Part shown: in pieces, positions 43,280 to 53,228 of the stretch
Position numbering within the stretch: position 1 is the stretch's first letter
How the letters are laid out: every line of letters starts with the position of its first letter
Source of the DNA: Actinospineispora spinosispora DSM 44797
GTDB taxonomy: Bacteria; Actinomycetota; Actinomycetes; Mycobacteriales; Pseudonocardiaceae
Direction: 5' to 3'
DNA: 64,000 nt
Assembly: GCF_000429025.1 (NCBI RefSeq)
Contig: NZ_AUBB01000028.1
Span: forward strand, 62,001 to 126,000
The notes under the pieces: model-generated
The model's input: only the letters and a program-made list of their open reading frames with translations
What the model was told of the DNA's origin: nothing
Database searches by the model: none
Program-made: the position numbers and the translations under genes

Positions 43280-44125
43280 CTACACCGGGTCGGTGCTGAT
43301 CCGCCAGAGCGACGACACCGGGCCGTGGCCCGAGCCCAGTGCGTACGAGTGGCGGACGGCCTGGACGATGTAGCGCTTGCCGAACGCGACCGCGTCCGGC
43401 ACCGAGTCACCCAGCGCGAGGCGTGAGGTGATGGCCGAGGCCATCGTGTCGCCGCCACCGTGGGTGTTGCCGGTCTCGAAGCGCGGACCGGGCAGCTCGA
43501 CGAAGTCGCTGCCGTCGTACAGCAGGTCGATGCACACGTCGGTGTCCTCGCGCAGGTGACCGCCCTTGACCAGTACGTACCTCGGCCCCAGACCGTGCAG
43601 GATCTTCGCAGCGTCGTACTGCGCCGCCCGGTCGTGCACGTCCACTCCGATGAGCAGCCGCACCTCGTCGAGGTTCGGCGTGATGAGCGTGGCGCGCGGG
43701 AACAGCAGCGTGCGGAACGCCTCCAGCGCGGAGTCCGCCAGCAGCTGGTCACCGTGCATCGACGCGGCCACCGGGTCGATCACCAGTGGGCTACGCTTGC
43801 CCGCCCCGATGCCGGCCTCGTCGCACGCACCGGCGACGGCCTCGATGATCTCGGACCCGGCCAGCATCCCGGTCTTGGCCGCGTCGATGCCGATGTCACC
43901 GGCCACCGACAGGATCTGGTCCGCGACGGTCTCCGGCGGAATCCGGTGGAACCCGGAGACACCGATCGAGTTCTGCACCGTCACCGCGCACACCGCGAGG
44001 CAGCCGTGCACGCCGCAGGCCGCGAACGTGCGCAGGTCGGCCGCGATGCCGGCACCACCGCCCGAGTCGGTGCCGGCGATCGTCATCGCGCGGGGTGGGG
44101 TCACCCCGACGGGAATCTCTGTCAT
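43280..44125 (-). CDS. thiD: Hydroxymethylpyrimidine/phosphomethylpyrimidine kinase
   Basis: A 281-residue ribokinase-fold enzyme that phosphorylates HMP and HMP-P in the pyrimidine branch of thiamine synthesis. The N-terminal motif TIAGTDSGGGAGIAADLRTF, the internal KTGML, the VLVKGGH segment and the C-terminal NTHGGGDTMASAI, containing the catalytic aspartate, are all present. ATG 44125 is chosen, four bases after the thiC stop; an earlier TTG would overlap thiC. It is co-transcribed with thiC. Confidence 0.95.
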   Translation of the reverse strand: MTEIPVGVTPPRAMTIAGTDSGGGAGIAADLRTFAACGVHGCLAVCAVTVQNSIGVSGFHRIPPETVADQILSVAGDIGIDAAKTGMLAGSEIIEAVAGACDEAGIGAGKRSPLVIDPVAASMHGDQLLADSALEAFRTLLFPRATLITPNLDEVRLLIGVDVHDRAAQYDAAKILHGLGPRYVLVKGGHLREDTDVCIDLLYDGSDFVELPGPRFETGNTHGGGDTMASAITSRLALGDSVPDAVAFGKRYIVQAVRHSYALGSGHGPVSSLWRISTDPV

Positions 44126-44129
44126 GTAC

Positions 44130-45877
<1,748 letters not shown>

Positions 45878-45965
45878 TCTGTAGTTGTGTCCTGACCGTA
45901 ACCCGCCGATCGCCGTCCCGCCAGAGCCTCCCGTTTTCGTCGGTGCCCCATGCCACACTTGAACC

Positions 45966-46559
45966 ATGACCGCAGCACCCCTCGAATGGCCTCCCGAATG
46001 GCACCGCAGGCCGCTCACCGTGGCCGATTACCTGGCGCTCGGGGAGACGGATGTACGCGTCGAGTTGGTCGAAGGAAAGGTGGTCATGGCTCCGAGTCCG
46101 TCGCCGGCCCACATGGAGGCCACGTTCGAACTCGGAGTGGCGCTGCGTGGCGCCGTGCCCTCGGGGTTCAGGGTCGTGCCGGAGATAGACCTCGACCTTC
46201 AGCTGGCTCCGGCTGAGCTGCCGGGTTTCGTGCGCTCGCCAGATCTTGCGGTAGTCCGTTCGACTGCGTTGCGGCGCGTGAAAGAGCAGGGGGGTGTCAT
46301 ACGGGCAGCGGACACGCTGCTGGTGGTCGAGGTCATCTCGCCGAGCTCGAAGCGCACTGACCGGGTCGACAAGCGCGGGGAGTACGCCGAGGCAGGTATT
46401 CCGTACTACTGGATTCTCGATCTCACTGAGCCTGTGTCGTTGTTGGTCTGTCACCAGACGGGTGAGTTCCGATACGCGGACAGCGGCGAGTTCACCGGCA
46501 AGGTGAGCCTGGTTGATCCGTTCCCGTTCGAGCTGAATCTGGCCAACCTGGTCTTTTGA
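45966..46559 (+). CDS. Uma2-family (DUF820) endonuclease-like protein
   Basis: A 197-residue protein with the PD-(D/E)xK-like Uma2 fold. Characteristic segments are VRVELVEGKVVMAPSP, RSPDLAVVR with the conserved acid, LLVVEVISPSSKRTD, and KRGEYAEAGIPYYWILDL. Uma2 proteins are abundant in cyanobacteria and actinobacteria and proposed to be nucleases, without a demonstrated role. A paralog follows 53 bp downstream on the same strand; the two share most motifs and probably arose by duplication. Confidence 0.88.
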   Translation: MTAAPLEWPPEWHRRPLTVADYLALGETDVRVELVEGKVVMAPSPSPAHMEATFELGVALRGAVPSGFRVVPEIDLDLQLAPAELPGFVRSPDLAVVRSTALRRVKEQGGVIRAADTLLVVEVISPSSKRTDRVDKRGEYAEAGIPYYWILDLTEPVSLLVCHQTGEFRYADSGEFTGKVSLVDPFPFELNLANLVF

Positions 46560-46612
46560 GTTGTGCGCGAGGCTTTCGGTCGATGCACGGCGGGGTCTGA
46601 CACCCTGGGCGG

Positions 46613-47197
46613 GTGACCGCTCTGCCGATCGACCAGCCGTCTCCACCGCCGCGTCGACTGCTGTCGGTCACCGAGTACACCGAGCTGGCCGATCCCGGTT
46701 CGGAGCTGGTCGAGGGCCGGCTACTGCTGACGCCGAGTCCCACCCCGGACGACAACTACGCGTCCTTCCAGCTGCGCGTCGCGCTCGGCGGTAACTGCCC
46801 AGACGACCTCGACGTGCTGACGGCGGTAGACGTCGACCTGGAGCTGGCCGGGCCGGACGAGCCCGGTTTCGTCCGCAGGCCCGACCTGGTGGTGGTGCGG
46901 GCAGAGGCGCGCGGCAAGGCCTACCGGCCGGGCGTTCTGCTGTGCGCCTCCGATGTGGTGCTGGCTATCGAGATCTGCTCGCCCGAGTCCCGGCGGACCG
47001 ATCATCTGGTCAAGCGCGCCGAGTACGCCGACGCCGGCATCCCGCGCTACTGGATCGTCGACATCGGTGACCAGGTCTCGATCACCGCCTGCCACCACCC
47101 GGGCAGCTTCGGCTACGCCGACAGCGGCCTCACGGTGGGAACGTTCGCCACCACGGACCCGTTCGACCTACAGCTGGACCTGGCGAGACTCGTCTAG
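46613..47197 (+). CDS. Uma2-family (DUF820) endonuclease-like protein, paralog
   Basis: A 194-residue Uma2 protein with a GTG start. It has SELVEGRLLLTPSP, RRPDLVVVRAEA, VLAIEICSPESRRTDH and KRAEYADAGIPRYWIVDIG, matching the preceding gene. The conserved acidic and lysine/arginine positions are kept, so it may be active. Its 3' end overlaps the convergent protease gene by 4 bp. Confidence 0.87.
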   Translation: MTALPIDQPSPPPRRLLSVTEYTELADPGSELVEGRLLLTPSPTPDDNYASFQLRVALGGNCPDDLDVLTAVDVDLELAGPDEPGFVRRPDLVVVRAEARGKAYRPGVLLCASDVVLAIEICSPESRRTDHLVKRAEYADAGIPRYWIVDIGDQVSITACHHPGSFGYADSGLTVGTFATTDPFDLQLDLARLV

Positions 47198-48117
47198 TGG
47201 CCGGTCAGCTCGGCCGGGATTGCGACGACGTCGACCATCGCGCCGTTGCGCAGCACGGTGACCGGCAGCGACGTACCGATCGACTCGGCGAACAGCATCC
47301 GCTGGATACCCTGCGCGTCCTGCACCGGCTGACGCCCCACGGACAACACCAGATCACCCCGCCGAAGCCCGGCGAGCGCGGCGGGGCTGCCCGGCACGAC
47401 CTCGGCGAGCCGCAGTCCCTTGCGGCGCTGGTAGTGCTCGGCGATCTCGGTGGGGACCGGCGCGGGCGCACCGACCAGACCGAGGTAGCCCCTGCGCACC
47501 CGGCCCTCGGCCAGCAGTGTGTCGATGATCCGCCGCGTCGTGCTGTTGACCGGCACCGCGAGCCCGAGCCCGGTACCCGCCACCGCGGTGTTGATCCCGA
47601 CGACCTCCCCGCGCCCGTTGGCGAGTGCGCCGCCGGAGTTGCCCGGGTTGAGCGCCGCATCGGTCTGGATGACGTCCTCGATCACCCTGGTCGCCCGGCC
47701 GGTGCTCGTCGGCAACGACCGGCCGAGCGCGCTGACCACCCCGGCGGTGACCGACGCGGCCAGCCCGAGAGGGTGCCCGACGGCGACCACCAGCTGGCCA
47801 ACGACGAGCTGGTCGGCGTCACCGAGCACAGCGGTTCCGGACACGGCGGAGTCGGCGCGCAGCACGGCGAGATCGGACAGCGGGTCCACACCGACCACGT
47901 CGAACGCGGTCTCGCGGCCGTCGCTGAACTCAGCGGTCCCGTGCCGGCCCTTGCCCACGACGTGCGCGTTGGTCAGTAATAAGCCGTCGGAGCTGAACAG
48001 CACACCGGAACCGGTGCCGGTCTCCCTGCCGCGCGCGATGCGCAGGCTGGCGACATGCGGGGTGACCGCTTCGGCAACCGTGCTGACCGTGAGTGAATAG
48101 GCATCGAGCTCGTCCAT
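47194..48117 (-). CDS. HtrA/DegP-like trypsin-fold protease with PDZ domain
   Basis: A 307-residue S1C serine protease. The triad is His52 (TNAHVV), Asp82 (DPLSDLAVL) and Ser161 (NPGNSGG); a PDZ domain follows from about residue 215 (VPGSPAALAGLRRGDLVLSVG). Unlike most HtrA proteins it has no signal peptide or membrane anchor in this reading, so it may be cytoplasmic or start further upstream; a longer frame is not obvious. It probably degrades or senses misfolded protein. Confidence 0.88.
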   Translation of the reverse strand: MDELDAYSLTVSTVAEAVTPHVASLRIARGRETGTGSGVLFSSDGLLLTNAHVVGKGRHGTAEFSDGRETAFDVVGVDPLSDLAVLRADSAVSGTAVLGDADQLVVGQLVVAVGHPLGLAASVTAGVVSALGRSLPTSTGRATRVIEDVIQTDAALNPGNSGGALANGRGEVVGINTAVAGTGLGLAVPVNSTTRRIIDTLLAEGRVRRGYLGLVGAPAPVPTEIAEHYQRRKGLRLAEVVPGSPAALAGLRRGDLVLSVGRQPVQDAQGIQRMLFAESIGTSLPVTVLRNGAMVDVVAIPAELTGH

Positions 48118-48203
48118 GCCGCTGCTTCCGCCGTAACTGCCCTGAACCGCGCCATTACAGCAGGTGAACGTGCGACGGCAGGAACCGGTTCCGGTTTCCC
48201 GGA

Positions 48204-48776
48204 TCAGACGTCGACGGCCTCGGTGGCCGAGGGGTCCCAGGCCAGCCCTGGGACCCCCCAGCCGTGCCGCTTCAACGCCTTCAACGCTGCCCGCGAGTGC
48301 CGTCCGACCAGCCGATCCACATAGATCGTGCCGTCCAGATGGTCCGTCTCGTGCTGTAGGCAGCGGGCGATGAAACCGTGACCGGAGACCTCGACCGGGG
48401 AGCCATCGAGGTCTACACCTGTCACCTTTGCCGATACCGCGCGCCCGGTCGGATACTGCTCACCGGGCACCGACAGACACCCTTCCCAGTCGTCGTCCGG
48501 GTCCGGCATGGTCTCCGGCAGCTCGGACGTCTCCAGGACGGGGTTGACCACCACGCCCCTCAGGTTGTCGCCGGTCTCGTCGTCGGGGCAGTCGTAGACG
48601 AAGACCCGCAGGTCGACGCCTACCTGGTTCGCCGCGAGACCCACTCCGTTGGCCGCCGCCATCGTGTCGAACATGTCCGCGACCAGTGTGCGCAGTTCAT
48701 CGTTGAACTCGGTCACCGGCCGGGTCGCCTTGTGCAGCACCGGATCGCCGATGATGCGTATTGGACGGACTGCCAT
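48204..48776 (-). CDS. def: Peptide deformylase
   Basis: A 190-residue metalloenzyme that removes the formyl group from nascent proteins. Motif 1 GVGLAANQ (residues 44-51), motif 2 EGCLS (98-102, metal ligand Cys100) and motif 3 HETDH (142-146, ligands His142 and His146 with catalytic Glu143) are intact. The extended actinobacterial loop after residue 60 is present. In M. tuberculosis def also stands divergent from the DUF3263 gene, as here. Confidence 0.96.
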   Translation of the reverse strand: MAVRPIRIIGDPVLHKATRPVTEFNDELRTLVADMFDTMAAANGVGLAANQVGVDLRVFVYDCPDDETGDNLRGVVVNPVLETSELPETMPDPDDDWEGCLSVPGEQYPTGRAVSAKVTGVDLDGSPVEVSGHGFIARCLQHETDHLDGTIYVDRLVGRHSRAALKALKRHGWGVPGLAWDPSATEAVDV

Positions 48777-48893
48777 GCTCGGACCTTATCGGTGCGCTGA
48801 ACGGGTGTCTGAGGGTGCGTCGCAACCACGGGTTGTCGGTGTCCCGTGATCTAATGGCCGTCGAATCACATGCATGTACTTTACGAGGTGCCG

Positions 48894-49190
48894 ATGGATT
48901 CCGTCGAGATATTGCCGAGCAAACTATCGCCAGAAGGTCAACTGGAGCGCAGGGATCACGAGATTCTCGCGTTCGAGCGGCAATGGTGGAAGTACGCGGG
49001 CGCCAAGGAACAGGCGGTTCGTGAGTTGTTCGGCCTCTCGGCCACCAGGTACTACCAAGTGCTGAATGCCCTGGTCGACAAGCCGGCCGCACTGGCTGCC
49101 GACCCGATGGTGGTCAAGCGGATTCACCGGGAACGGGTCGTGCGCCGCCGCGCCCGCGCCGCGGAACAACTCGGAATCGAAGCCCGCTGA
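48894..49190 (+). CDS. DUF3263 protein
   Basis: A 98-residue protein starting at the ATG after GAGGTG; an ATG at 48870 is an alternative. RDHEILAFERQWWKYAGAKE and the following RELFGLSATRYYQVLNALVD match the actinobacterial DUF3263 family, a sigma-factor-region-4-like helix-turn-helix fold. It precedes a LytR_C/VirR-like gene by 76 bp, the same order as Rv0430-Rv0431 in M. tuberculosis. The function is unknown; DNA binding is suggested by the fold. Confidence 0.9.
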   Translation: MDSVEILPSKLSPEGQLERRDHEILAFERQWWKYAGAKEQAVRELFGLSATRYYQVLNALVDKPAALAADPMVVKRIHRERVVRRRARAAEQLGIEAR

Positions 49191-49266
49191 GCGACACGCC
49201 GACACTCACCCGATCGTGACCCCCGACACCACCGAACTACGACCGTCGACCACCCCGGAGGACCTG

Positions 49267-50139
49267 GTGACCGAGCCCAACCCGCCGAGCGGATCACCGC
49301 TGCGTGTCGGCGGGTTCGTCCTGCTCGGTGTCGCCGCCGTCGCCGCGGTCGTCGGTCTGGTCTCGCTCGCCGGTGGGGGAGACGCGGCGAAGCCCACGAC
49401 GCCCGTGCCCTCCGCGGCCGCCGCGCCGTCCTCCAGCACCGCTCCTCCCGCTCAGCCCGGTCCGCCGCTCGCGGCGGCGTCCACGCAGCCGGGCGTTCCG
49501 CCGCCCGGCAAGCCCGGCCCGCCGCCGAACGCGCTGTCCCTGCCGCCGCCCGCTGGGCACCCCGCTCCGGCCGCGCCGCCGCCTCCCAGCGCGGCCCCGC
49601 CCGCTGCCGCCGCGCCCGCGTCGCCCGCGCCGAACGCGGCACCCCCGCCTCCGGCGCCGAACGCCGCACCGCCGCCACCGGCAGCGCCACCCGCGGCGGC
49701 CACTCCGTCGCCCGCTGCTCCGGTGCCGAACGCGGCGCCGGCTCCCGCCGCCACTCCCGCACCGCACACCGAGCCGGCGTTGCCCGGCGCGGGTCTGCCT
49801 CCGGCGAGTAGCTCCGAGAGCAGGTCGTCCGGTGGCGTCAAGAAGGCCGTGACCAAGGCACCGGTCCGGGTCTACAACAACAGCCTGGTCAAGGACCTCG
49901 CCCAACGTGCCGCCTCGGACTTCCGAACCTCGGGCTGGCACGTCGAGGAGGTGGGCAACTACGCCCAGGGCAACATCCCCACCAGCACCGTCTACTACCG
50001 CCCCGGTACCAGCGAGGAAGCGGCCGCCGAGTCACTCGCCAGCAACTTCGGGATGCGTGCGCTGCCCAGGTTCGCCGGGCTGAAGGACGCGACTCCCGGC
50101 CTTATCGTGATCGTCACCAAGGACTACCAGCGCCGCTGA
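49267..50139 (+). CDS. VirR-like membrane protein with LytR C-terminal domain
   Basis: A 290-residue protein. The GTG at 49267 is chosen because GGAGG lies five bases upstream; a GTG at 49216 is possible. One membrane segment (residues ~13-33, FVLLGVAAVAAVVGLV) is followed by a Pro/Ala-rich linker of about 155 residues and a C-terminal LytR_C domain (~205-288, SLVKDLAQRAASDFRTSGWH and VTKDYQRR at the end). The arrangement and its neighbours match Rv0431/VirR, which controls cell-envelope remodelling and membrane-vesicle release in mycobacteria. The linker is much longer than I recall for Rv0431 and contains repeated NAAPPPPAP units. Confidence 0.85.
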   Translation: MTEPNPPSGSPLRVGGFVLLGVAAVAAVVGLVSLAGGGDAAKPTTPVPSAAAAPSSSTAPPAQPGPPLAAASTQPGVPPPGKPGPPPNALSLPPPAGHPAPAAPPPPSAAPPAAAAPASPAPNAAPPPPAPNAAPPPPAAPPAAATPSPAAPVPNAAPAPAATPAPHTEPALPGAGLPPASSSESRSSGGVKKAVTKAPVRVYNNSLVKDLAQRAASDFRTSGWHVEEVGNYAQGNIPTSTVYYRPGTSEEAAAESLASNFGMRALPRFAGLKDATPGLIVIVTKDYQRR

Positions 50140-50158
50140 TCCACCTGGAGGCTCGGTC

Positions 50159-51283
50159 ATGGTCGTGATGCGGGCCCGGGACGCCGCCGAGGAACATCGG
50201 GCGGCGACTCCGCTGGAGTTGTTCTTCGACCTGTGCTTCGTGGTCGCGGTGTCACTGGCGGCGGCACAACTGCACCATGCGCTCACCGAACAGCACGTCG
50301 GTGCGGGCCTGCTCGGCTACCTGATGGTGTTCTTCGCGATCTGGTGGGCCTGGATGAACTTCACCTGGTTCGCCTCCGCGTACGACACCGACGACGCGAT
50401 GTACCGCGTCACGACGCTCGTGCAGATGGCCGGGGCGCTGGTGCTCGCCGCTGGTGTGCCGTCGGCCGCCGACCACCAGGACTACCTGGTCATCACCCTC
50501 GGCTACGTGATCATGCGCCTGGCCATGGTGGCGCAGTGGTTGCGCGCCGGTGCCGCCGACGCGGACCGCCGGTTCACCGCCCGCCGCTACGCGGCCGGGA
50601 TCAGCGTCGTGCAGATCGGGTGGCTTCTGCGCCTGCTGTTGCCGCCGGCGTGGGGTCTCGCGGTGTTCTTCGTGCTGATGATCGCCGAGGTGGCGGTGCC
50701 GGCCTGGGCCGAGCGGTCCGTGCAGACCACCTGGCACCCCGGGCACATCGCGGAGCGCTACGGCTGCTTCACCCTGATCGTGCTGGGCGAGGTGGTGCTG
50801 GGCAGCACCGGGGCACTGCGTGAAGCAGCCGAGGAGGGCGGCCACCTCGGCGGGCTGCTGTCGCTGGCGCTCGCCGGTGTGGTGATCGTGTTCGCGATGT
50901 GGTGGCTGTACTTCGACCGGCCGGCGGAGGACCTGCTCACGTCACTGTCGATGTCGCTGCGCTGGGGATACGGCCACTACCTGGTGTTCGCCTCGATCGC
51001 GGCGGTCGGTGCGGGTCTCGAGGTGTCGGTCGACGTGGTGACCGGCCACAGCAGGCTCCCGGCGGTCGCGGCGGGCTGGACAGTGGCCGTCCCGGTGGCG
51101 GTGTTCCTGCTCGTCGTCTGGCTGTTGCACGTCCGCCCGAGACATGAGTCGGGTTGGCTCGCGTGGCTGTTTCCGCTGGTGGCGGTCCTGATCCTGGCCA
51201 CGCCGTTCACGCACGCGGCCGTGTACCTGACGGCCGTGCTTCTGGCGGCCCTGGTAACTGCCAAGGTACTGCCACGCCGTTGA
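50159..51283 (+). CDS. Low-temperature-requirement A (LtrA) family membrane protein
   Basis: A 374-residue protein with about ten membrane segments. The N-terminal TPLELFFDLCFVVAVSLAA and the internal HIAERYGCFTLIVLGEVVL are diagnostic of the LtrA family, named for a Listeria gene needed for growth in the cold. Its biochemical role is not established. The ATG follows GGAGG by seven bases, 19 bp after the VirR-like gene, so it may be co-transcribed. Confidence 0.9.
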   Translation: MVVMRARDAAEEHRAATPLELFFDLCFVVAVSLAAAQLHHALTEQHVGAGLLGYLMVFFAIWWAWMNFTWFASAYDTDDAMYRVTTLVQMAGALVLAAGVPSAADHQDYLVITLGYVIMRLAMVAQWLRAGAADADRRFTARRYAAGISVVQIGWLLRLLLPPAWGLAVFFVLMIAEVAVPAWAERSVQTTWHPGHIAERYGCFTLIVLGEVVLGSTGALREAAEEGGHLGGLLSLALAGVVIVFAMWWLYFDRPAEDLLTSLSMSLRWGYGHYLVFASIAAVGAGLEVSVDVVTGHSRLPAVAAGWTVAVPVAVFLLVVWLLHVRPRHESGWLAWLFPLVAVLILATPFTHAAVYLTAVLLAALVTAKVLPRR

Positions 51284-51345
51284 CTTCTACCCGCATGGCT
51301 GGGGATTCTATGTGGGTAAACCTTGTCGAATCGCGGGAGACTCCG

Positions 51346-51561
51346 ATGCGAATCCTCAACCCGGAAACCAGCTCTGATGACTTCGACGGCTGCGATCGGT
51401 TGATCGACCTCGGCGACGAGGATGTGTTGATCCAGCTACGACCGGCGTCGGCCGCCGACTGCGAAGCGATAAGGCCGAACTATGTCCCGGCGCCGGAGAT
51501 CTTCGGTCGCTGTTCCAAGGCGGCGTTCCTCGAGGCTGCTCGCAGTCTTGGGCTGGCATGA
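51346..51561 (+). CDS. Small acidic protein in DUF6879/XRE cassette
   Basis: A 71-residue protein starting after GGGAG at the ATG at 51346; ATGs at 51295 and 51310 are alternatives. It is rich in Asp and Glu (DDFDGCDRLIDLGDEDV) and has no domain I recognise. Its stop overlaps the start of the DUF6879-like gene by 4 bp (ATGA), and an XRE regulator follows, so the three genes form a compact cassette. A small-partner or antitoxin-like role is only a guess. Confidence 0.6.
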   Translation: MRILNPETSSDDFDGCDRLIDLGDEDVLIQLRPASAADCEAIRPNYVPAPEIFGRCSKAAFLEAARSLGLA

Positions 51562-52076
51562 AACGGATCGACGTCGACGAGCTCTATAGCCTCTACAACG
51601 GCGTCCGGGACAGGGCGGTGCGCTGGGAAGGTCTCCAGGTCTATCGGGTGCCCTGGGAGAAGGAGCGGATCGAAGCCTGGGAACGAGGAGAAACCGCTCC
51701 TGCCGATGATCGAAAGGATCGCTCGACGAGGTCCATGCGACGGATCTCCGAATCCGGCCGTCGCAGCATCCGCGTACGCGGACTGCGCAGGCCGGCTACC
51801 GACTACATCCGGCGGCAGTTTGCGACCGCGTATCCGAATAACGCCGCCGCTGGCGAGGACACCGTCGTCGTCGATCTCGATGAGCACCCTGAATTCGACG
51901 GTGTCGAAGATTTTGTGGTCTTCGATCGGAAGTCCGTGATGTGGTATCGCTACGACGACGAGTGCCGTTTGCTCGGCTACGACTTCAGCGATGATGCCGC
52001 TGACGTAGCGGACCGAGTCGCCCTGCTCGACCGAATGCTGGTCGCCGCGGTGCCGTACACGGAGGTCGTACTGTAG
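51558..52076 (+). CDS. DUF6879-like protein
   Basis: A 172-residue soluble protein. YRVPWEKERIEAWERGE and the C-terminal WYRYDDECRLLGYDFSDD followed by acidic and hydrophobic residues fit the DUF6879 family as I recall it, which in actinobacteria is often found next to XRE/DUF5753 regulators. A basic central region (RSTRSMRRISESGRRSIRVR) could contact nucleic acid. It is translationally coupled to the upstream small gene and ends 4 bp before the regulator. The function is unknown. Confidence 0.7.
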   Translation: MKRIDVDELYSLYNGVRDRAVRWEGLQVYRVPWEKERIEAWERGETAPADDRKDRSTRSMRRISESGRRSIRVRGLRRPATDYIRRQFATAYPNNAAAGEDTVVVDLDEHPEFDGVEDFVVFDRKSVMWYRYDDECRLLGYDFSDDAADVADRVALLDRMLVAAVPYTEVVL

Positions 52077-52080
52077 GGCG

Positions 52081-52941
52081 GTGACCAGCTTGTACGGCCG
52101 CTCTCAACGTCGGATTCGGCTCGGCGCCCTGCTGCGGGGCTTGCGCAAGAACGCCAAGCTCAGTGGTGAGGCGCTGGCGGACCAGCTCGCGGTTTCCCAG
52201 TCGCATCTGTCCCGAGTGGAGCTCGGCGATACCGCGCCGAGCCGCGAGCTCGTAGAGCGCTGGACCCGGATGTGTGGCGCGCCCGAGGACTCGATGCAGC
52301 AGGCGCTCGAGTTGGCCGAGGCCGTCGTTGTCGAGGTCACGGCGCGGCGAACCGTAAAGGGCCGCAGCTTGGTGGCTCTGCAGCGCGATGCGGAACAAGC
52401 GGTGGCCGCGGCAACGGTGATCAGTGGATGGGTGCCGCTATTGGTGCCCGGATTGCTGCAGACAGCTGGATACGCCCAGCATTTGGTCGCCGGCGACTTT
52501 CCGGACCGAGAGGACATCGCCGAGGCCGTTGCTGCTCGTATGCAACGTCAAACGGTCCTGTACGACCAGTCGAAGACACTGCGGTGGGTGATCAGTGAGG
52601 CAGGGCTGCGCTGGCGGGTTGCGCCTCCGGATGTGATGGCGGCGCAACTCGATCGGCTTTCGATGCTGGCTCTGGAGCCGCATCTCGATCTGAGGGTGCT
52701 TCCATTCGCCAATACCGGGCCCGTGTGGCACGACCACGGGTTCAACATTCTGGGCGGCCGCACGGACGGTCACGGTGATCTGGTCTCGGTGGGACTGCTC
52801 ACCGGCCCGGCGAGGATTACTGAGCCTGCCGAGGTGGCCGAGTACAAGAAGGCGTACGAGCGGCTGGCCGAGTTGGCGTTGTCGGGTGCTGACGCCGTTG
52901 CGTTCATCCGGCAGGTCATGGCAGAGACACGGCAGAACTAG
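52081..52941 (+). CDS. XRE-family regulator with DUF5753 domain
   Basis: A 286-residue protein. The N-terminal XRE helix-turn-helix (residues ~15-70, SGEALADQLAVSQSHLSRVE) is followed by a DUF5753 domain (~100-280) with the typical GLLQTAGYA and VWHDHGFNIL segments. Such proteins (the Scr1/WhiJ-like group) are abundant in actinobacteria and usually pair with small DUF397 or related proteins in developmental or competition modules. Here the partner is a DUF6879-like gene 4 bp upstream rather than DUF397. Confidence 0.9.
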   Translation: MTSLYGRSQRRIRLGALLRGLRKNAKLSGEALADQLAVSQSHLSRVELGDTAPSRELVERWTRMCGAPEDSMQQALELAEAVVVEVTARRTVKGRSLVALQRDAEQAVAAATVISGWVPLLVPGLLQTAGYAQHLVAGDFPDREDIAEAVAARMQRQTVLYDQSKTLRWVISEAGLRWRVAPPDVMAAQLDRLSMLALEPHLDLRVLPFANTGPVWHDHGFNILGGRTDGHGDLVSVGLLTGPARITEPAEVAEYKKAYERLAELALSGADAVAFIRQVMAETRQN

Positions 52942-52944
52942 TTT

Positions 52945-52974
52945 TACCCAGGTACTTGCAAATCAGTCTGGGTA
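52945..52974. promoter_or_regulatory. TACCCAG inverted repeat
   Basis: TACCCAG (52945-52951) and CTGGGTA (52968-52974) are complementary with a 16-bp spacer. A further CTGGGT follows at the start of the next gene. This may be an operator or a weak hairpin after the XRE gene. Confidence 0.35.
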
Positions 52975-52991
52975 GAAGCCAAGATTCCTGG

Positions 52992-53228
52992 GTGAAGGTT
53001 TACGGGGTGTTGGTGACCGGTTACGACGGGGCGAGCGAGCTGGAGGGGATGTTCAGCACCGAGGCGGCGGCGTTCGTGTACGCGCAGGAACGCAGCGGGC
53101 AGGGGTATCGGACGAGCAGCAGCGTGACGTCCTGGGAGCTGGATCGGCCGGGTGAGCGGATGTGGCTGATGATCTACGAGGAAGGTCAGCAGCGGCACCG
53201 CAACCACCGCATCCGATGGCCGGGCTAG
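52992..53228 (+). CDS. Small hypothetical protein
   Basis: A 78-residue open frame starting at a GTG. The pattern GVLVTGYDGASELEGMFSTEA followed by an alpha/beta alternation and WLMIYEEG looks like a real small globular protein, but no family is recognised. There is no strong ribosome-binding site. The stop overlaps the convergent pssA stop by 4 bp. Confidence 0.45.
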   Translation: MKVYGVLVTGYDGASELEGMFSTEAAAFVYAQERSGQGYRTSSSVTSWELDRPGERMWLMIYEEGQQRHRNHRIRWPG

